A stretch of DNA of 64,000 nucleotides from Manduca sexta (taxonomy: Eukaryota > Arthropoda > Insecta > Lepidoptera > Sphingidae): the NCBI RefSeq assembly GCF_014839805.1, contig NC_051116.1, positions 1,736,001 to 1,800,000 of the forward strand. The letters are read 5' to 3'. The notes beneath the pieces are model-generated. The model did not search any database. It was not told the origin of the DNA and worked only from the letters and a program-made list of their open reading frames with translations. Shown here in pieces: positions 44,440 through 54,207 of the stretch (positions within the stretch are counted from its first letter, which is position 1; each line of letters starts with the position of its first letter). Both the position numbers and the translations under genes were made by a program.

Positions 44440-44490
44440 AAGTATAGTGACCATCGTATGCAGGGTGTTAAAAGCCGCCATAGAACATGA
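44440..44490 (+). repeat. Repeat-D scrap
   Basis: ATAGTGACCATCGTATGCAG then GTGTTAAAAGCCGCCATAG. Confidence 0.4.
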
Positions 44491-44696
44491 ACAAGAAAAG
44501 GAAACATAATATAAATCACATCTATTTCATATATTGACAAAACAATCCTCAATCAATAATAAAGAAAAGGCACTAATAGAAAATGAACAAAGAAGCCAAA
44601 TTATGATTGGTCACGTATTGCCAAAATATGCGTCTTATGTGTAGAAATGATTTACGTTGTTCGTGAAATAAGACCTTAGCTTAGAATATACTCTTG

Positions 44697-44930
44697 CTAG
44701 TAGGATATATTTTACATCCGCCCGGATAGCGACCACCGTACACAATGTGTTAAAACCGGCCATAATGGCCCACGTAAGTGTGGAGCGTTCCGGGATCAGC
44801 TTGTGTATATGCGGCTCCAACAGGCCGGCATAATTGTGTCAACGGTTTAGGGGTAGTCATCTCTCGTCAGTCGACATTCTATTGGACCCCACTCCACTTA
44901 TCATCAAGTGCAGTGGGGTCAGGTGCTATA
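44697..44930 (+). repeat. Repeat-D, full length
   Basis: TAGGATATATTTTACATCCG, CCCGGATAGCGACCACCGTA, GTTCCGGGATCAGCTTG, GTCATCTCTCGTCAGTCGAC, CACTCCACTTATCATCAAGT. The poly-A tail is replaced by a Helitron-like end. Confidence 0.75.
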
Positions 44931-44934
44931 GGCT

Positions 44935-44982
44935 TTTATGCCGGAAAAACATTTTACGCGAGCAGACTCGGGTAAAAGCTAG
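44935..44982 (+). repeat. Helitron-like terminus
   Basis: GGAAAAACATTTTACGCGAG then CAGACTCGGGTAAAAGCTAG followed by T. Confidence 0.45.
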
Positions 44983-45002
44983 TAGATAATATTGATGGAA
45001 CG

Positions 45003-45440
45003 CAGATGGACTAGTGGTAACCCAACACGGCAGCTCAGTCTCTATACCTAATACACGTCCATGCACGGGGAACATTTATTGCGGCCCTTGGCACACAGTA
45101 AAGTGTATATACCTCATGGTTACCAATTCATATTGAGGCCTATTAGGGCTCACGACTGTTTCCCTTCCTTCTCCCCTCCACCTACCCTAGGGGGGTTCCT
45201 TCTCCTGCCTCTTCTTTTCCTTTCATATTATACCATCCCTTCCTGCCTCCAGGCCCTGCAGTAGCTCAGCCGGGGGGATGCCAGCATCCCGTTTGCAGGT
45301 ACGCTCCTCCTCGTGATGACTGTGGGGTTTGACCTAATTGCCTACCCTACCCTTCCTTCCCAGCTATCCCCTCCCAATTTCCCTCCAGGGCCCTGGAGTC
45401 GCTAAGCGTAGTATTGACTGCGAAGTCCGATACCCAAAAA
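45003..45440 (+). repeat. Repeat-J (pyrimidine-rich), copy 2
   Basis: Longer than the copy at 20112. CACACAGTAAAGTGTATATA, CCTCATGGTTACCAATTCAT, CTCCAGGCCCTGCAGTAGCT, GATGCCAGCATCCCGTTTGC, then a second CAGGGCCCTGGAGTCGC block and an AAAAAAAAG end. The double 'CAGG-CCCTG-AG' block suggests an internal duplication absent from copy 1. Confidence 0.6.
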
Positions 45441-45514
45441 AAAGTCCACGGCATAAAGTATGAATTTAAGGATTTCTATTAATCATGAACATACCATATT
45501 ACCATCAGATGCTT

Positions 45515-45730
45515 GTTTCGGCGTAGTTATATTACGTGCGCGGTTTGACCACTGCTCTAAAGTCCCGGGTTCGAATGCCTGGTCAGGGAAAGGGCATTGG
45601 GATTTTCTACTGAGTATCAGACCGTAGTCTTTGTGCACGATAAGACGATTGGCTCGCCCCTTATCATATCACGGGACGTTGTACTGCTGCCTATCCTGTC
45701 GGAGATTAATGCGTGATGTGTTTGTATAAA
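45515..45730 (+). mobile_element. SINE-B, full length
   Basis: CGGCGTAGTTATATTACGTG head, B box CCGGGTTCGAATGCCTGG, TTCTACTGAGTATCAGACCG, TTGGCTCGCCCCTTATCATA and ATTAATGCGTGATGTGTTTG end. Confidence 0.8.
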
Positions 45731-45969
45731 TCAGATATAGTGTTCAATTAACTCGTCAGGTTACTAGTTATTGAGTTCAATTTAACCTGCGTCACAACGG
45801 CAAGGTCGGACTGCCATACAGGAACTACATGCAGTTAATAAACATAGCATCGCGCTTTTCCTTTTCAGAGGTAAGCAGTGACAGTCGCCAGATATGTTCA
45901 ACCCCATGTTATTGGGGCCGACCCAATTACAATACGAACACAATACTAGATTTCAATATACTGCAAAAC

Positions 45970-46293
45970 CATTGACGTATATTCTATAGACACGAACGTC
46001 CATATAAACTATTTGTTCAAAATCTGAACTAAAATGGTAACCAAAACGTCACTGTTATAACCTATTTATTCACTTGAACAACACATAATTTTAATTATTT
46101 GACTAATATTTTTTATTCAAAGGTTTACACTTAGACTCGAATTCTTATATCATGAGCGCCACTCCGTTCACAACCACAAGCTGTCAATATTGGCCATACT
46201 AAAGTTAGTTTGAATGGATTGCAGTTTAATTCAGTTGAACATAATGAATGTTCGGAACGCCACATCTAGTACGTAGTACATATATATCGATGG
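45970..46293 (-). repeat. Repeat-M, copy 2 (inverse of 37718-38041)
   Basis: CATTGACGTATATTCTATAG, ACGAACGTCCATATAAACTA, ATCATGAGCGCCACTCCGTT and CAATATTGGCCATACTAAAG. Confidence 0.8.
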
Positions 46294-46314
46294 CAAAAAC
46301 AATATCACTTACTC

Positions 46315-46450
46315 CAATCCGTACCTGACCCAAACGTAATTTTAGACTTCGGTCTGATACAAAGCAGAAAACTTAATATTTGTCCGACCCGGGATTCGAA
46401 CCTGGAATCCTGAACGGTTGTACTGCGCACGCGATGCTACACCAGTCGTA
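46315..46450 (-). mobile_element. SINE-B 5' part
   Basis: TTCGGTCTGATACAAAGCAG, B box CGGGATTCGAACCTGGAATC and CGATGCTACACCAGTCG. The 3' half is missing. Confidence 0.65.
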
Positions 46451-46742
46451 CATGACTGTAATAACAATTTCACGAATTACAAATCTAGATAAATCAGCAT
46501 GATATATTCAAATGGAGGAATGGATTTACTGTTTGGAATGTCGATGTATAGAGCTCTAACACGCTACTAGGTTCGGCTTGGACTGATTTGCTTATTTACG
46601 TTTGACTAGATTTCCCATGCGGTTTCACTTGTATGTAGGTTCAATGTGAATTAACTCAATGTAAGATATATATTGTATTGTCTGATATCTACTTCTTATG
46701 TAAATGCGAAAGTTTGTGAAAATGGTGTGCTTACCATGTTAC

Positions 46743-46900
46743 TGGTGGTATAGGTCTCTCATATGAGAGAGTCCGCCTAGGTGGGTACTGCAATGTCTAT
46801 TTTCGCCGCCAAGCAGCAGTGAGTAGTCACTGTTGTGTTCCGGTTTGAAGGACATTATAGCCAGTGTAACTGGACATAATAAGACTTAACATCTCATGTG
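46743..46900 (+). mobile_element. Repeat-C 5' part
   Basis: CTGGTGGTATAGGTCTCTCA, TATGAGAGAGTCCGCC, GTTCCGGTTTGAAGGACATT and TAACATCTCATGTG, where it stops. Useful because it shows the 5' end of the family, usually lost. Confidence 0.75.
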
Positions 46901-46913
46901 ATTCGTTTCCATA

Positions 46914-47226
46914 ATAATAGCAGCCCTGTATTATAAACTATCTCACTGCTGGGCACGGGCCTTCTCTACTAATTAGAGGGACTAGGCCGTAATCAACTAC
47001 GTTGGCCTAGTGCGGATTGGTAGACTTCACACTTCTTCAACATTCCTATAGAGAACTTCTCAGGTATGCAGATTTCCTCACGATGTTTTCCTTCACTGTT
47101 AAAGCGAGCGATAATTCACAAAGAATACACACATAATTTTAGAAAAGTCAGAGGTATGTGCCCTTTGTATTTGAACCTGCGGACATACGTCTCGGCAGTC
47201 CTTTCTACACACCACTAGGCTATCGC
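46914..47226 (-). mobile_element. SINE-A, full length
   Basis: Reverse: AGCAGCCCTGTATTATAAAC to CACACCACTAGGCTATCGC; the B box reads GTATTTGAACCTGCGG in reverse orientation, i.e. one substitution from consensus. It lies between a Repeat-C part and a Repeat-D part. Confidence 0.8.
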
Positions 47227-47244
47227 TTTTCTTTAATTATTTGT

Positions 47245-47372
47245 ATATCCGGTTTCAAATTAGGCAGAATTATGTTGACTGGCCAGGTAAAATCTCTCGT
47301 CAGTCGACTCTCTACCTGGACCCCTTCAACTTACCAGGTTCAGAAGGGTCATTTTGTAATGCCCATAAAACC
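47245..47372 (+). repeat. Repeat-D 3' part
   Basis: GGTTTCAAATTAGGCAGAAT, AATCTCTCGTCAGTCGACTC, CTACCTGGACCCCTTCAAC and GTAATGCCCATAAAACC. Confidence 0.6.
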
Positions 47373-47524
47373 CAACGCAATTATTACAATTTATATTCAT
47401 ACTGCGTAATTAAGGAAATGAAACGATTCCATTTTTATGTCGCGTTATTTTGCGCAGTAAAGTTTAGGCATTTGCATAAATAAGTGTAGGTAATGGGAGT
47501 TGTTTCCCATTAGTTATGGGGATC

Positions 47525-47597
47525 AAGAATGATTGAGTGTATGCCTGTGGATTGGATGGTTCAGGGTTTGAATCTCGGGTTGGGTGACAATTTATGT
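47525..47597 (+). repeat. SINE-B head fragment
   Basis: GGTTCAGGGTTTGAATCTCG then GGTTGGGTGACAATTT resembles a SINE-B B-box region. Confidence 0.4.
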
Positions 47598-47612
47598 AGT
47601 TTAAAGTATACA

Positions 47613-47830
47613 TTTTGATAAGGTTTTGCTCGCGACTGCGTTGGGAAGCACGTATCGCGTAAGAAAACTTGCTTGTATTTTTTTTTCATTGTTACTTTTA
47701 AGCATGTTTACATTGCTTACTTTTCTGTCTGTACGTCAAATTTCATCAAAATATATTCAGCAGTTTCTACGTTTATCTCTGTCAATTTTGTATGTAGACT
47801 CGGTAAAGTTACTGCACCGTTCCTGAAGTG
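47613..47830 (-). repeat. Helitron-like fragment, diverged
   Basis: GGTTTTGCTCGCGACTGCGT at the terminus side and CAAATTTCATCAAAATATAT followed by TCAGCAGTTTCTACG, the inverse of the family body. Confidence 0.45.
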
Positions 47831-47861
47831 ATTTGGTTTCCTGACATCTTCTGACATAGTA

Positions 47862-48043
47862 TACAGGGTGTCCCAGAAAATAGTGTCAAGCGGAAGTCTA
47901 AAGATAGAGCACCCTTTGGGGTATCCGAATCACCCTCATGTATGTGCCGCGATTTTTCATAGTTTTCGAGATATGAGTATTTTTACGAATTTATGAAAAT
48001 TTTCGATGTGAACAATTAAATTTATTTTCTGGGACACCCTGTA
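47862..48043. mobile_element. MITE, TACAGGGTGTCCCAGAAAATA TIRs, TA target
   Basis: TACAGGGTGTCCCAGAAAAT at 47862 and ATTTTCTGGGACACCCTGTA ending 48043 are perfect inverted repeats of about 20 bp. TA flanks both sides (47860-47861 and 48044-48045), as expected for Tc1/mariner-type elements. 182 bp, non-coding. It stands directly upstream of a Repeat-G. Confidence 0.85.
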
Positions 48044-48052
48044 TATTTGCAC

Positions 48053-48355
48053 AGGGCCATTTTGACATTATTTATTAAAATGAAACCACAAACGCATCTA
48101 TCTTTGCAAATATTATGCCAAAAATCATCCATGAGTAACTAATATTTTCAACAAAAATCCTGGTTTCACTTTTCTGATTTTGTTAGCATTCTGTAGTTTA
48201 GTGCAAATATGGCGTGTGCGTGAGTGTATTTCTGACTGGAAGTGAGATATTGCCGCTATAATAAATTCTCTTAGAGTTGTAGTAGTGGCATTAGGGCGCA
48301 TAAAATTCAAATGAATTTTAATTTATTGTTGGAAACTTACACTTTTTTATATTAA
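48053..48355 (+). repeat. Repeat-G, longest copy
   Basis: CAGGGCCATTTTGACATTAT, AATGAAACCACAAACGC, GGCGTGTGCGTGAGTGTATT, GTGGCATTAGGGCGC and TTACACTTTTTTATATT. Confidence 0.6.
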
Positions 48356-48954
48356 ATCAAGGGTTCGAATAACTAATTGTAAAGTGTTAATGTCAAGAAG
48401 GTATAATAACCCTACATATAATAGAGATAGAGATAATTATCTCTTACAAGGTAATACTATTAGGCCAACCTTATTTTACATCCAAACATCTTCCCAAACA
48501 TACACTATCCTTTTCATCACCAAAGAGGTAACATGCAGCACATCTAATTCACCCAATTTCGCCAATGTCTCTGTCTCAAAACTGGCGAGCCTATCGTCAC
48601 ATCGAGCAGATATATTTAGATATAGACTCGCCCTTCGCTCCAACCCTTTCCACGCGGATATTAATTTAATACAAGTCTTTTATGTTTGTTTATTGGCAGC
48701 GAGGCCGGCGCGTGACTTGATATTCTAATGCACGCTGTATTTGCAAGTATATACTTGTTTATGGTGCTGTCGTAGTGTAATACTAAATAGATATCTGGGT
48801 ATAGCTTGTGTCAAAACATAGCTTATTACTAAATTACTCAGTGATCACAACGGAGATTCTCAAAATGATTTTTTTCCTGTTTATGCAACATTGTTCATTG
48901 TTACTTCGCTCCTATTTGTCGTAGTGTGATGTTATGTAATCTATAATCTTTCTT
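48356..48954. other. No gene; faint SINE-B scrap
   Basis: CTGGCGAGCCTATCGTCACA at about 48582 recalls the SINE-B body in reverse. The 114-codon open frame at 48384-48728 spans it and has no domain. Confidence 0.35.
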
Positions 48955-49070
48955 GATAAATAAGCTTTCTAGTACTTAAAGAATTTCTCAATTCGAACCA
49001 GTAGTTCCGGAGATTAGTGCGTTCAAACAAATTTACTCTTCAGCTTTATATAATAGTATAGATATAGATT
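48955..49070 (-). repeat. Helitron-like fragment
   Basis: CCAGTAGTTCCGGAGATTAG, GTTCAAACAAATTTACTCTT and CTTTATATAATAGTATAGAT; the same blocks occur at 55645-55710. Confidence 0.5.
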
Positions 49071-49424
49071 ACAAAGGTTGAATTACTAAATTATGTCATG
49101 GAAACTAGTTTGGTCGTATCGACTATTAATTGGACAGACAGACAAAAATATTCTATAATATACATACGTTTTGTTTTTATTATTATTTATATGTAATACA
49201 TTTAGTTAAATTATTTATCACCATTTGTATAACCTACCTCGTTTTTCTCTGCACCACCCTAAGGTCGACTGGTAGAAAAAGCTTATATATATACTTCTCT
49301 GTATGCATATAAAGTGTATAAATAAGTAAAATACGCATGTTCTAAAGTTATAATATTTATTTTTTATAATAGCATGCAACTAATAGGGCATTGGACTAAT
49401 TATTTTTTTTACTTTTATTAATCG
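49071..49424. other. No feature seen
   Basis: AT-rich, a 60-codon frame at 49130 is without motifs. Confidence 0.4.
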
Positions 49425-49675
49425 TCTTATCAATTCTAAAACAAAAATAACATTGAAATCTGATGAAATATCCACAAGTTATAAGCCAGTGAAATTTAAT
49501 GCTAGGGGTGAGTGTAAAAAAACAGAACATAGACAAAATACTTGCATGTGACGTCAGCGGCCATCACGATACATACTAAAGAAAGAGACCGAGCGATATT
49601 CCTACTCCAGGCCCATTCCTGTACGTAGCAATATTTGAAATTTGAATTACTGCCTCATTTCTTGTCGAATTTTAA
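49425..49675 (+). repeat. Repeat-K, left part (interrupted)
   Basis: AAAATAACATTGAAATCTGA, GCATGTGACGTCAGCGGCCA, GAAAGAGACCGAGCGATATT and CTTGTCGAATTTTAA. The family continues at 52388 with TTAATGCTGTTTTCAC, so a 2.7-kb element has entered between. Confidence 0.65.
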
Positions 49676-49996
49676 GAGCGTTTACGTGCCGCGCGTGAAG
49701 TCAACTATAGGTAATTCTTCGCAAAATTCACTCACACAGAGCCGTTGCGTAGCTGTGTGCGTAGAGTTAGCGCGTCGGCTATCTTTATAGTCAGACCAAC
49801 CAATTTTGATCTTTTCGCTTTAATTATCTAATTGGAATGTAACTTATGATTTATGAATTTATGATAAATGAAGAATTCTATTATTAAATATATAAGAATT
49901 CATCATGAAATAGTTTATATGTATCATTTTCTAATTATAAAAGAAAATAAACATTTTTAACAAATTTTAACGGCAATTTTACAAATTGTTATTTTC

Positions 49997-50047
49997 ACTT
50001 TTTAAATGTAAATGCTTAAAAAATTTAAGCATTTGCATTTAGAAAGT
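49997..50047. repeat. Hairpin, 24-nt arms
   Basis: ACTTTTTAAATGTAAATGCT plus TAAA (49997-50020) and its inverse at 50024-50047 differ at two positions; the spacer is three As. Confidence 0.85.
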
Positions 50048-50397
50048 ACCCTTTAGTAAAGTGTAGCTCATCATGAAGCCGAAAGATAGGCACCAGAACT
50101 CCGTAATCAGACAATAAATCAGGAAAATTACTGTGCTACGATGTTTATAATGGACCACATAATTACTCCATAGATCTGCAGTTTTTAATATTTAGCGTAT
50201 TGAAAGTTTAAATTAAGTCATTAGAAATTACATATTGGAATTTATATTTTGAGTCAGAAGGTGTATGTAATGAGATGTCATTTTTAGATGTATAACTAAA
50301 AAGTGAGAAATAAAAGATTTCTTTTTTTGGAAGTTGGTTATATTTTTTTGGATAGTTTTTTTTTTTAATAGGTATTGCTTCTCAGTGACATCGATCA

Positions 50398-50634
50398 TCA
50401 ATCGACCGATTGTACATACATGTATAACAATTTACCAGTTTTGTATCCATAGTTTTGCATAATATTTGCGACACACGATGAAGCAAAATAGTTGGTTCTG
50501 TACTTTTTTGACCAACAGCAGTCAGCTTTGACTGTAAGTATGGGAATACCGTCTTTTACATCGCTACAGGCAACATCTTTATCAGTTTCTTCTCTAGCGG
50601 CCTCTTGCATCCTGTCCTCTGCAGCTAATTTCAA
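50398..50634 (-). pseudogene. Degenerate transposase fragment (Kolobok/Mutator-like DDE)
   Basis: About 78 codons. Seen: an acidic N-terminal helix-like part with REETDKDVACSDV, then GIPILTVKADCCWSKKYRTN and YGYKTGKLLYM. The order '(D)GIP-x-x-TV-x-x-D-x-x-W-x-K ... TNY-x-A-x-S-x-V-A ... GYKTGK-x-L' is what I recognise from a DDE transposase domain common in arthropod genomes and annotated as Mutator-like; Kolobok enzymes share this fold. The Asp in VKADCCW would be the first catalytic acid. An insertion before GYKTGK, divergence after LLYM and a stop leave no second or third acidic residue, so it cannot be active. It lies within the TTAA-flanked element and is its likely former transposase. 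Family assignment is from memory of motifs and not searched. Confidence 0.5.
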
Positions 50635-50663
50635 TCATTTAGCTAACTCGTCGTAACATTTAA

Positions 50664-51236
50664 CGTCTTACAAAAATTTTGTAAAGCCATAATTTGTAGC
50701 AAATTGTTTTGCCTGCAAATATGTTTTTTTCTCCTTTATCCCCAAATGGTAACTCATACCTTTTTACCTGCATAACATTCGATAAGTTAAATTTGGTAAG
50801 TTCTATGGCAAAGAAAAGAGTTAGGAATAAATAAGTAAAGTTGTACGAATTTAACAAAAAAATTGTAATAATATATTTACAATAAAAAACTCAAAAAATA
50901 AGTTAAACATTTTGTTTCGACCGGATTCTCATGAGCATTGACGAACCCGGTAAACTTTGGAGCGCTGTAACAGCGTTTTAAATGAATGAAATAAAAAAAA
51001 TTATAGGGAACAATTTTCCTCAAAAGATCACTTACAAGTTACTTTGAGGTAATTTTTTTGTAAAATGTAAAAAAAAAAGTTATAGAGCAAAAAAGAAAAC
51101 TTTTATAAACATTTTCTCACATTTTTGCTTATAACTTCTTTAATTTTTAATTTATGGCAAAAAGTTATATAAACATATTTGTAGGCAAAACAATTTGCTA
51201 CAAATTATGACTTTACAAAATTTATGTAAGACGCAT
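50664..51236. repeat. Internal inverted repeat (65-bp arms, ~440-bp spacer)
   Basis: CGTCTTACAAAAATTTTGTA, AAGCCATAATTTGTAGCAAA and TTGTTTTGCCTGCAAATATG at 50666-50730 are inverted at 51171-51232 with about five differences. It belongs to the TTAA element. Confidence 0.85.
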
Positions 51237-52387
51237 AGTTTCCGAGATATCGCGAAAAAAGTGTTATCACCCCTTTTTCCATGATGGCGCCAGGGGACAA
51301 GGAGGGCGACCTCACAAACTTGAGATTAAGCTTCTATTGACCCCCCACACATGTTCTAAAAATAATATTGGGTCCTCTAAAAATACAAAGCTCATGTAAC
51401 ATTTCAATGGGCTAATTGTTTTTAGCTTAAGGTTCCATTTTTTCCTTCGAGTAACTGTTGCTCAAGTGTTTAATGAGTAAAAAGCAACAACCATAACTAC
51501 TGACGCATGTTATAACATTATTACATCAATCTTTTAGCTTTTGCTTTAGCCGAAGTTTCAGCGTTGTTGCGTTTCCTTTTCTTGCCTAGAAATAGCTTTA
51601 CTTCCCATTGTGTCTGAAACATAATAATAATTTATAGTAACTACTAAAATTATTGTCACTCATTAAAGAAAAAAATATTTTACTTACTAAAGTACTAAGA
51701 TGTGGCAATCACTGTATACACGTGACTATTTTTTTCTGCGCACAGCAAAGGCCAACTGGAGTCTGGCCGGAGCGACGAGCGATACGTCCTCTCTCTAGAA
51801 AGCCTCAAGGCGGACTAATTTGAAACGATTTGCGCGTTGCGTTTTATAGTGGTATTTAAAATATTTATAGAAAAATAACAGAACTAATTTTGTTGAATTT
51901 TTAAATTTTATGTTTTTAAGGAGATGTTCTTCTATTATAGTAATCCAATATTATATTCAATTAAGTAAGATATAGTGATAAAAAAATCATTTAAATGACC
52001 AACATTTCTGAAATTTTCGAATTCTTTGAATTTTTATTTCTCATGAATTAAACATAAAAAGATATTTTTTCTCTACCAACTTTTTTTCCTCAGGATCTTT
52101 TTAGTTAGATAAAAATAACATATTGTTATGTTCCTCAGTGGTTTAAGATATTTTGAGCTTCGAAATAGACGTTCGAAGCGCAAATTTGAAAACCTCTGTT
52201 CAGTAATCATTAAACAATTTACAAATACTCAATAAATCTAAAAATTTTCTCTACTAACTTTTTAGACAACAAAATTTTCTATAGTAATTACTAATTCATA
52301 TGTTTTTAAAATAATGTTTTGATGGATATTATCTCCTTCGAAAAGTGCTGTTTTTGAGACATACGGCGCGCGGATGCGTAAACGCTC
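51237..52387. other. Non-coding right half of the TTAA element
   Basis: AT-rich with a GC patch at 51740-51840. A short reverse-strand frame at 51521-51613 (31 codons, basic, with KKRKR) is preceded by a GTTTCAG acceptor-like site and a possible 70-bp intron, but the upstream frame closes within seven codons, so I do not call a gene. Confidence 0.35.
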
Positions 52388-52440
52388 TTAATGCTGTTTT
52401 CACAGTATTTCTTTTTTGTACTAATTGCTGTTACATGTAA
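52388..52440 (+). repeat. Repeat-K, right part
   Basis: TTAATGCTGTTTTCACAGTA continues the copy broken at 49675. Confidence 0.5.
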
Positions 52441-52745
52441 CATATAAAATGCATAAGATTAAACATAGTCAAATACACAATTTGAGACCTTAAAAACTTG
52501 GATATAACAATTAGAAATACATTTTATTTATATAGATTTGACGTTACACCAACTTTCCAATAGTTCATCTTACAAATTCTGAACACGCAAGAGCTTCTCA
52601 ACACGTATTAGATATGCCGGGCTGCGATCGCAGTTGTGAACTCAAAACCATTCGAACGTTATTTGTCCTGTTTAGTCACCGCGCAGATGCGATCTCGTTG
52701 TCGACAACCATTAATCTATTGTAACTGACAGTTATAGTCGTTTAC

Positions 52746-53006
52746 ATATCACACTCTTAATAAAACAATGACCCATTCCAAAATTGCCAATTTGTGGGAA
52801 TCGTCAAACAACCAATTTCTGTTTGCGACTTTTTAGTCTTTTCCCTTTTTTTTTCATACTATAGGTTTAATTTTTTACCTATCCTTAATAAGTTCAATTT
52901 TATAGCAACTTCAAATAAAAAGGTAGCATACAAAAATAAATTTTCCGACGACTGCCACAAATTAACAATTTTGAAATAGGTCATTATTTTATTAAGAGTG
53001 CGATAT
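52746..53006. mobile_element. MITE with 54-bp TIRs
   Basis: ATATCACACTCTTAATAAAA (52746) through TTGCCAATTTGTGGGA is inverted at 52953-53006 (TGCCACAAATTAACAATT to TATTAAGAGTGCGATAT) with about seven mismatches over 54 bp. The total is 261 bp. The interior open frame (52794) is not a gene. Target duplication unclear. Confidence 0.8.
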
Positions 53007-53019
53007 ATCGCTTGGTATT

Positions 53020-53135
53020 AGGGTTCATACATATACACGATCCAACGTCGTCCTACGACGTCGTTTCACGATGCGACGTATCGTGGAAATCTAGGACGAG
53101 TAAAGTAAAAATTCACGATACGACATCGAAACGTG
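53020..53135. other. CpG-rich palindromic patch
   Basis: CGTCGTCCTACGACG and CACGATGCGACGTATCGTG are small palindromes in an otherwise AT-rich area; ACGATACGACATCG follows. It may be the eroded end of an element. Confidence 0.4.
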
Positions 53136-53164
53136 TTTCTTAACAACATAGCGTTTGCGCGGCG

Positions 53165-53290
53165 CCTTACTGACGATGGACATATGCCTTTTTCCTTGAA
53201 GAGGTGGGCAGAGGCGTATCTGTGTACACTCCGCTGTGTGTATCCCATGATGTTATAGGAGAGTTTACTAGCGATATAATAAAAATAATT
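53165..53290 (-). mobile_element. SINE-B, split by a SINE-A
   Basis: GAAGAGGTGGGCAGAGGCGT, CGCTGTGTGTATCCCATGAT and GGAGAGTTTACTAGCGATAT follow the reverse SINE-B order. The SINE-A insertion lies within the GAGCCTATCGCC-equivalent. Confidence 0.6.
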
Positions 53291-53291
53291 A

Positions 53292-53578
53292 TAATATCAG
53301 CCCTGTATTATATACTTGCCTACTGCTGAGCACGGGCCTCCTCTACTACTGAAAGGGATTAGGCCTTAGTCCACCACGCTGGCCTAGTGCGTATTGATAG
53401 ACTTCACACACAAACTTACTATAGAGAACTTATTGTTTTACTTCACCGTGAAAGCAAGCGATAATTCACAAAGAATACACACATGATTTTAGAAAGGTCA
53501 GAGGTGTGTGCCCTTGGGATTTGAACCTGCGGACATTCGTCTTGGCAGTCCGTTCCACACCCAACTAGGCTATCGCTG
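53292..53578 (-). mobile_element. SINE-A, full length, with 11-bp TSD
   Basis: AATATCAGCCCTGTATTATA at the tail, ACCCAACTAGGCTATCGC at the head. TTTACTAGCGA flanks it at 53264-53274 and 53580-53590. Confidence 0.9.
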
Positions 53579-53590
53579 CTTTACTAGCGA

Positions 53591-53973
53591 AATATTAATA
53601 TATATTTTATATCTTATGCTAAGACAGTTACCTAAACTATAACCATATGACACGTGACTTGATTTCCTTAAAATCTTCACTCTGTTCTAACATATTCGCT
53701 CAGTGAATCCACAGCTGGGCTCAAAATATAGTGGCAATAACATACGGGAAATGGCAATTTGAACCTTTTTATGTGGTGATAGAGTTAAATTGCAGATTGA
53801 GATTTCTGTGAAAAAGGTCTATTTGATATTTTTTGTCTGATTTCGTACTGGCTGGATGAAATTATTACTTTATTTTTATTAGTATGAGATCGGTGACGTA
53901 ACACAATTTATTAATATCAAAATTTATTATATTCGTATTTATGTAAAATCGAATTATCATTTAAAGAGTTATA
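53591..53973. other. No feature seen
   Basis: AT-rich. Confidence 0.4.
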
Positions 53974-54190
53974 CTAGCTTTTGCTCGCGGCTTCGCCCGC
54001 GTGAAGGAGTCTTCCGGGATAATTTGTTTTCCCATTTACTTGATGTGTATAGTTATATTATGATCAAATTACACTAAATCATTATAAATTGTAGCCTACA
54101 TGTTATTCTGATGTATAACCAATATTACTGTAAAGTTTCATCCAAATCCGTTCATTAGTTTTTTTCGTGAAAGAGGACCATACATACATC
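53974..54190 (-). mobile_element. Helitron-like 3' part with clear terminal hairpin
   Basis: Read on the reverse strand it ends CGCGGGCGAAGCCGCG (a CGCGG/CCGCG stem) then AGCAAAAGCTAG followed by T. The hairpin about 10 bp before a CTAG end is the Helitron 3' signature. The body includes AATCCGTTCATTAGTTTTTT on the plus strand. Non-autonomous. Confidence 0.75.
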
Positions 54191-54207
54191 CATTCTCACA
54201 AATTCCA

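Larger units (their letters stand above)
49676..52387. mobile_element. TTAA-flanked DNA transposon (Kolobok-like), 2.7 kb, decayed
   Basis: The element begins GAGCGTTTACGTGCCGCGCG and ends with the inverse CGCGCGGATGCGTAAACGCTC; the outer 11 bp are perfectly inverted. TTAA stands on both sides (49672-49675 and 52388-52391). Joining the flanks restores Repeat-K as seen at 41230 and 12870, which makes the insertion boundary firm. A TTAA target is shared by piggyBac and Kolobok superfamilies; the transposase fragment at 50398-50634 favours Kolobok or a Mutator-related transposase. Most of the interior is AT-rich and non-coding, with an internal inverted repeat, so this copy is not autonomous. 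Confidence 0.7.

Noticed and set aside
48384..48728. 114-codon open frame.
   Set aside because: Overlaps a SINE-B-like scrap and shows no recognisable protein family.
51521..51613. Reverse-strand mini-exon (31 codons with KKRKR) preceded by GTTTCAG and a possible 70-bp intron.
   Set aside because: The upstream frame is closed seven codons before the supposed donor, and it lies inside a decayed transposon upstream of the transposase remnant.
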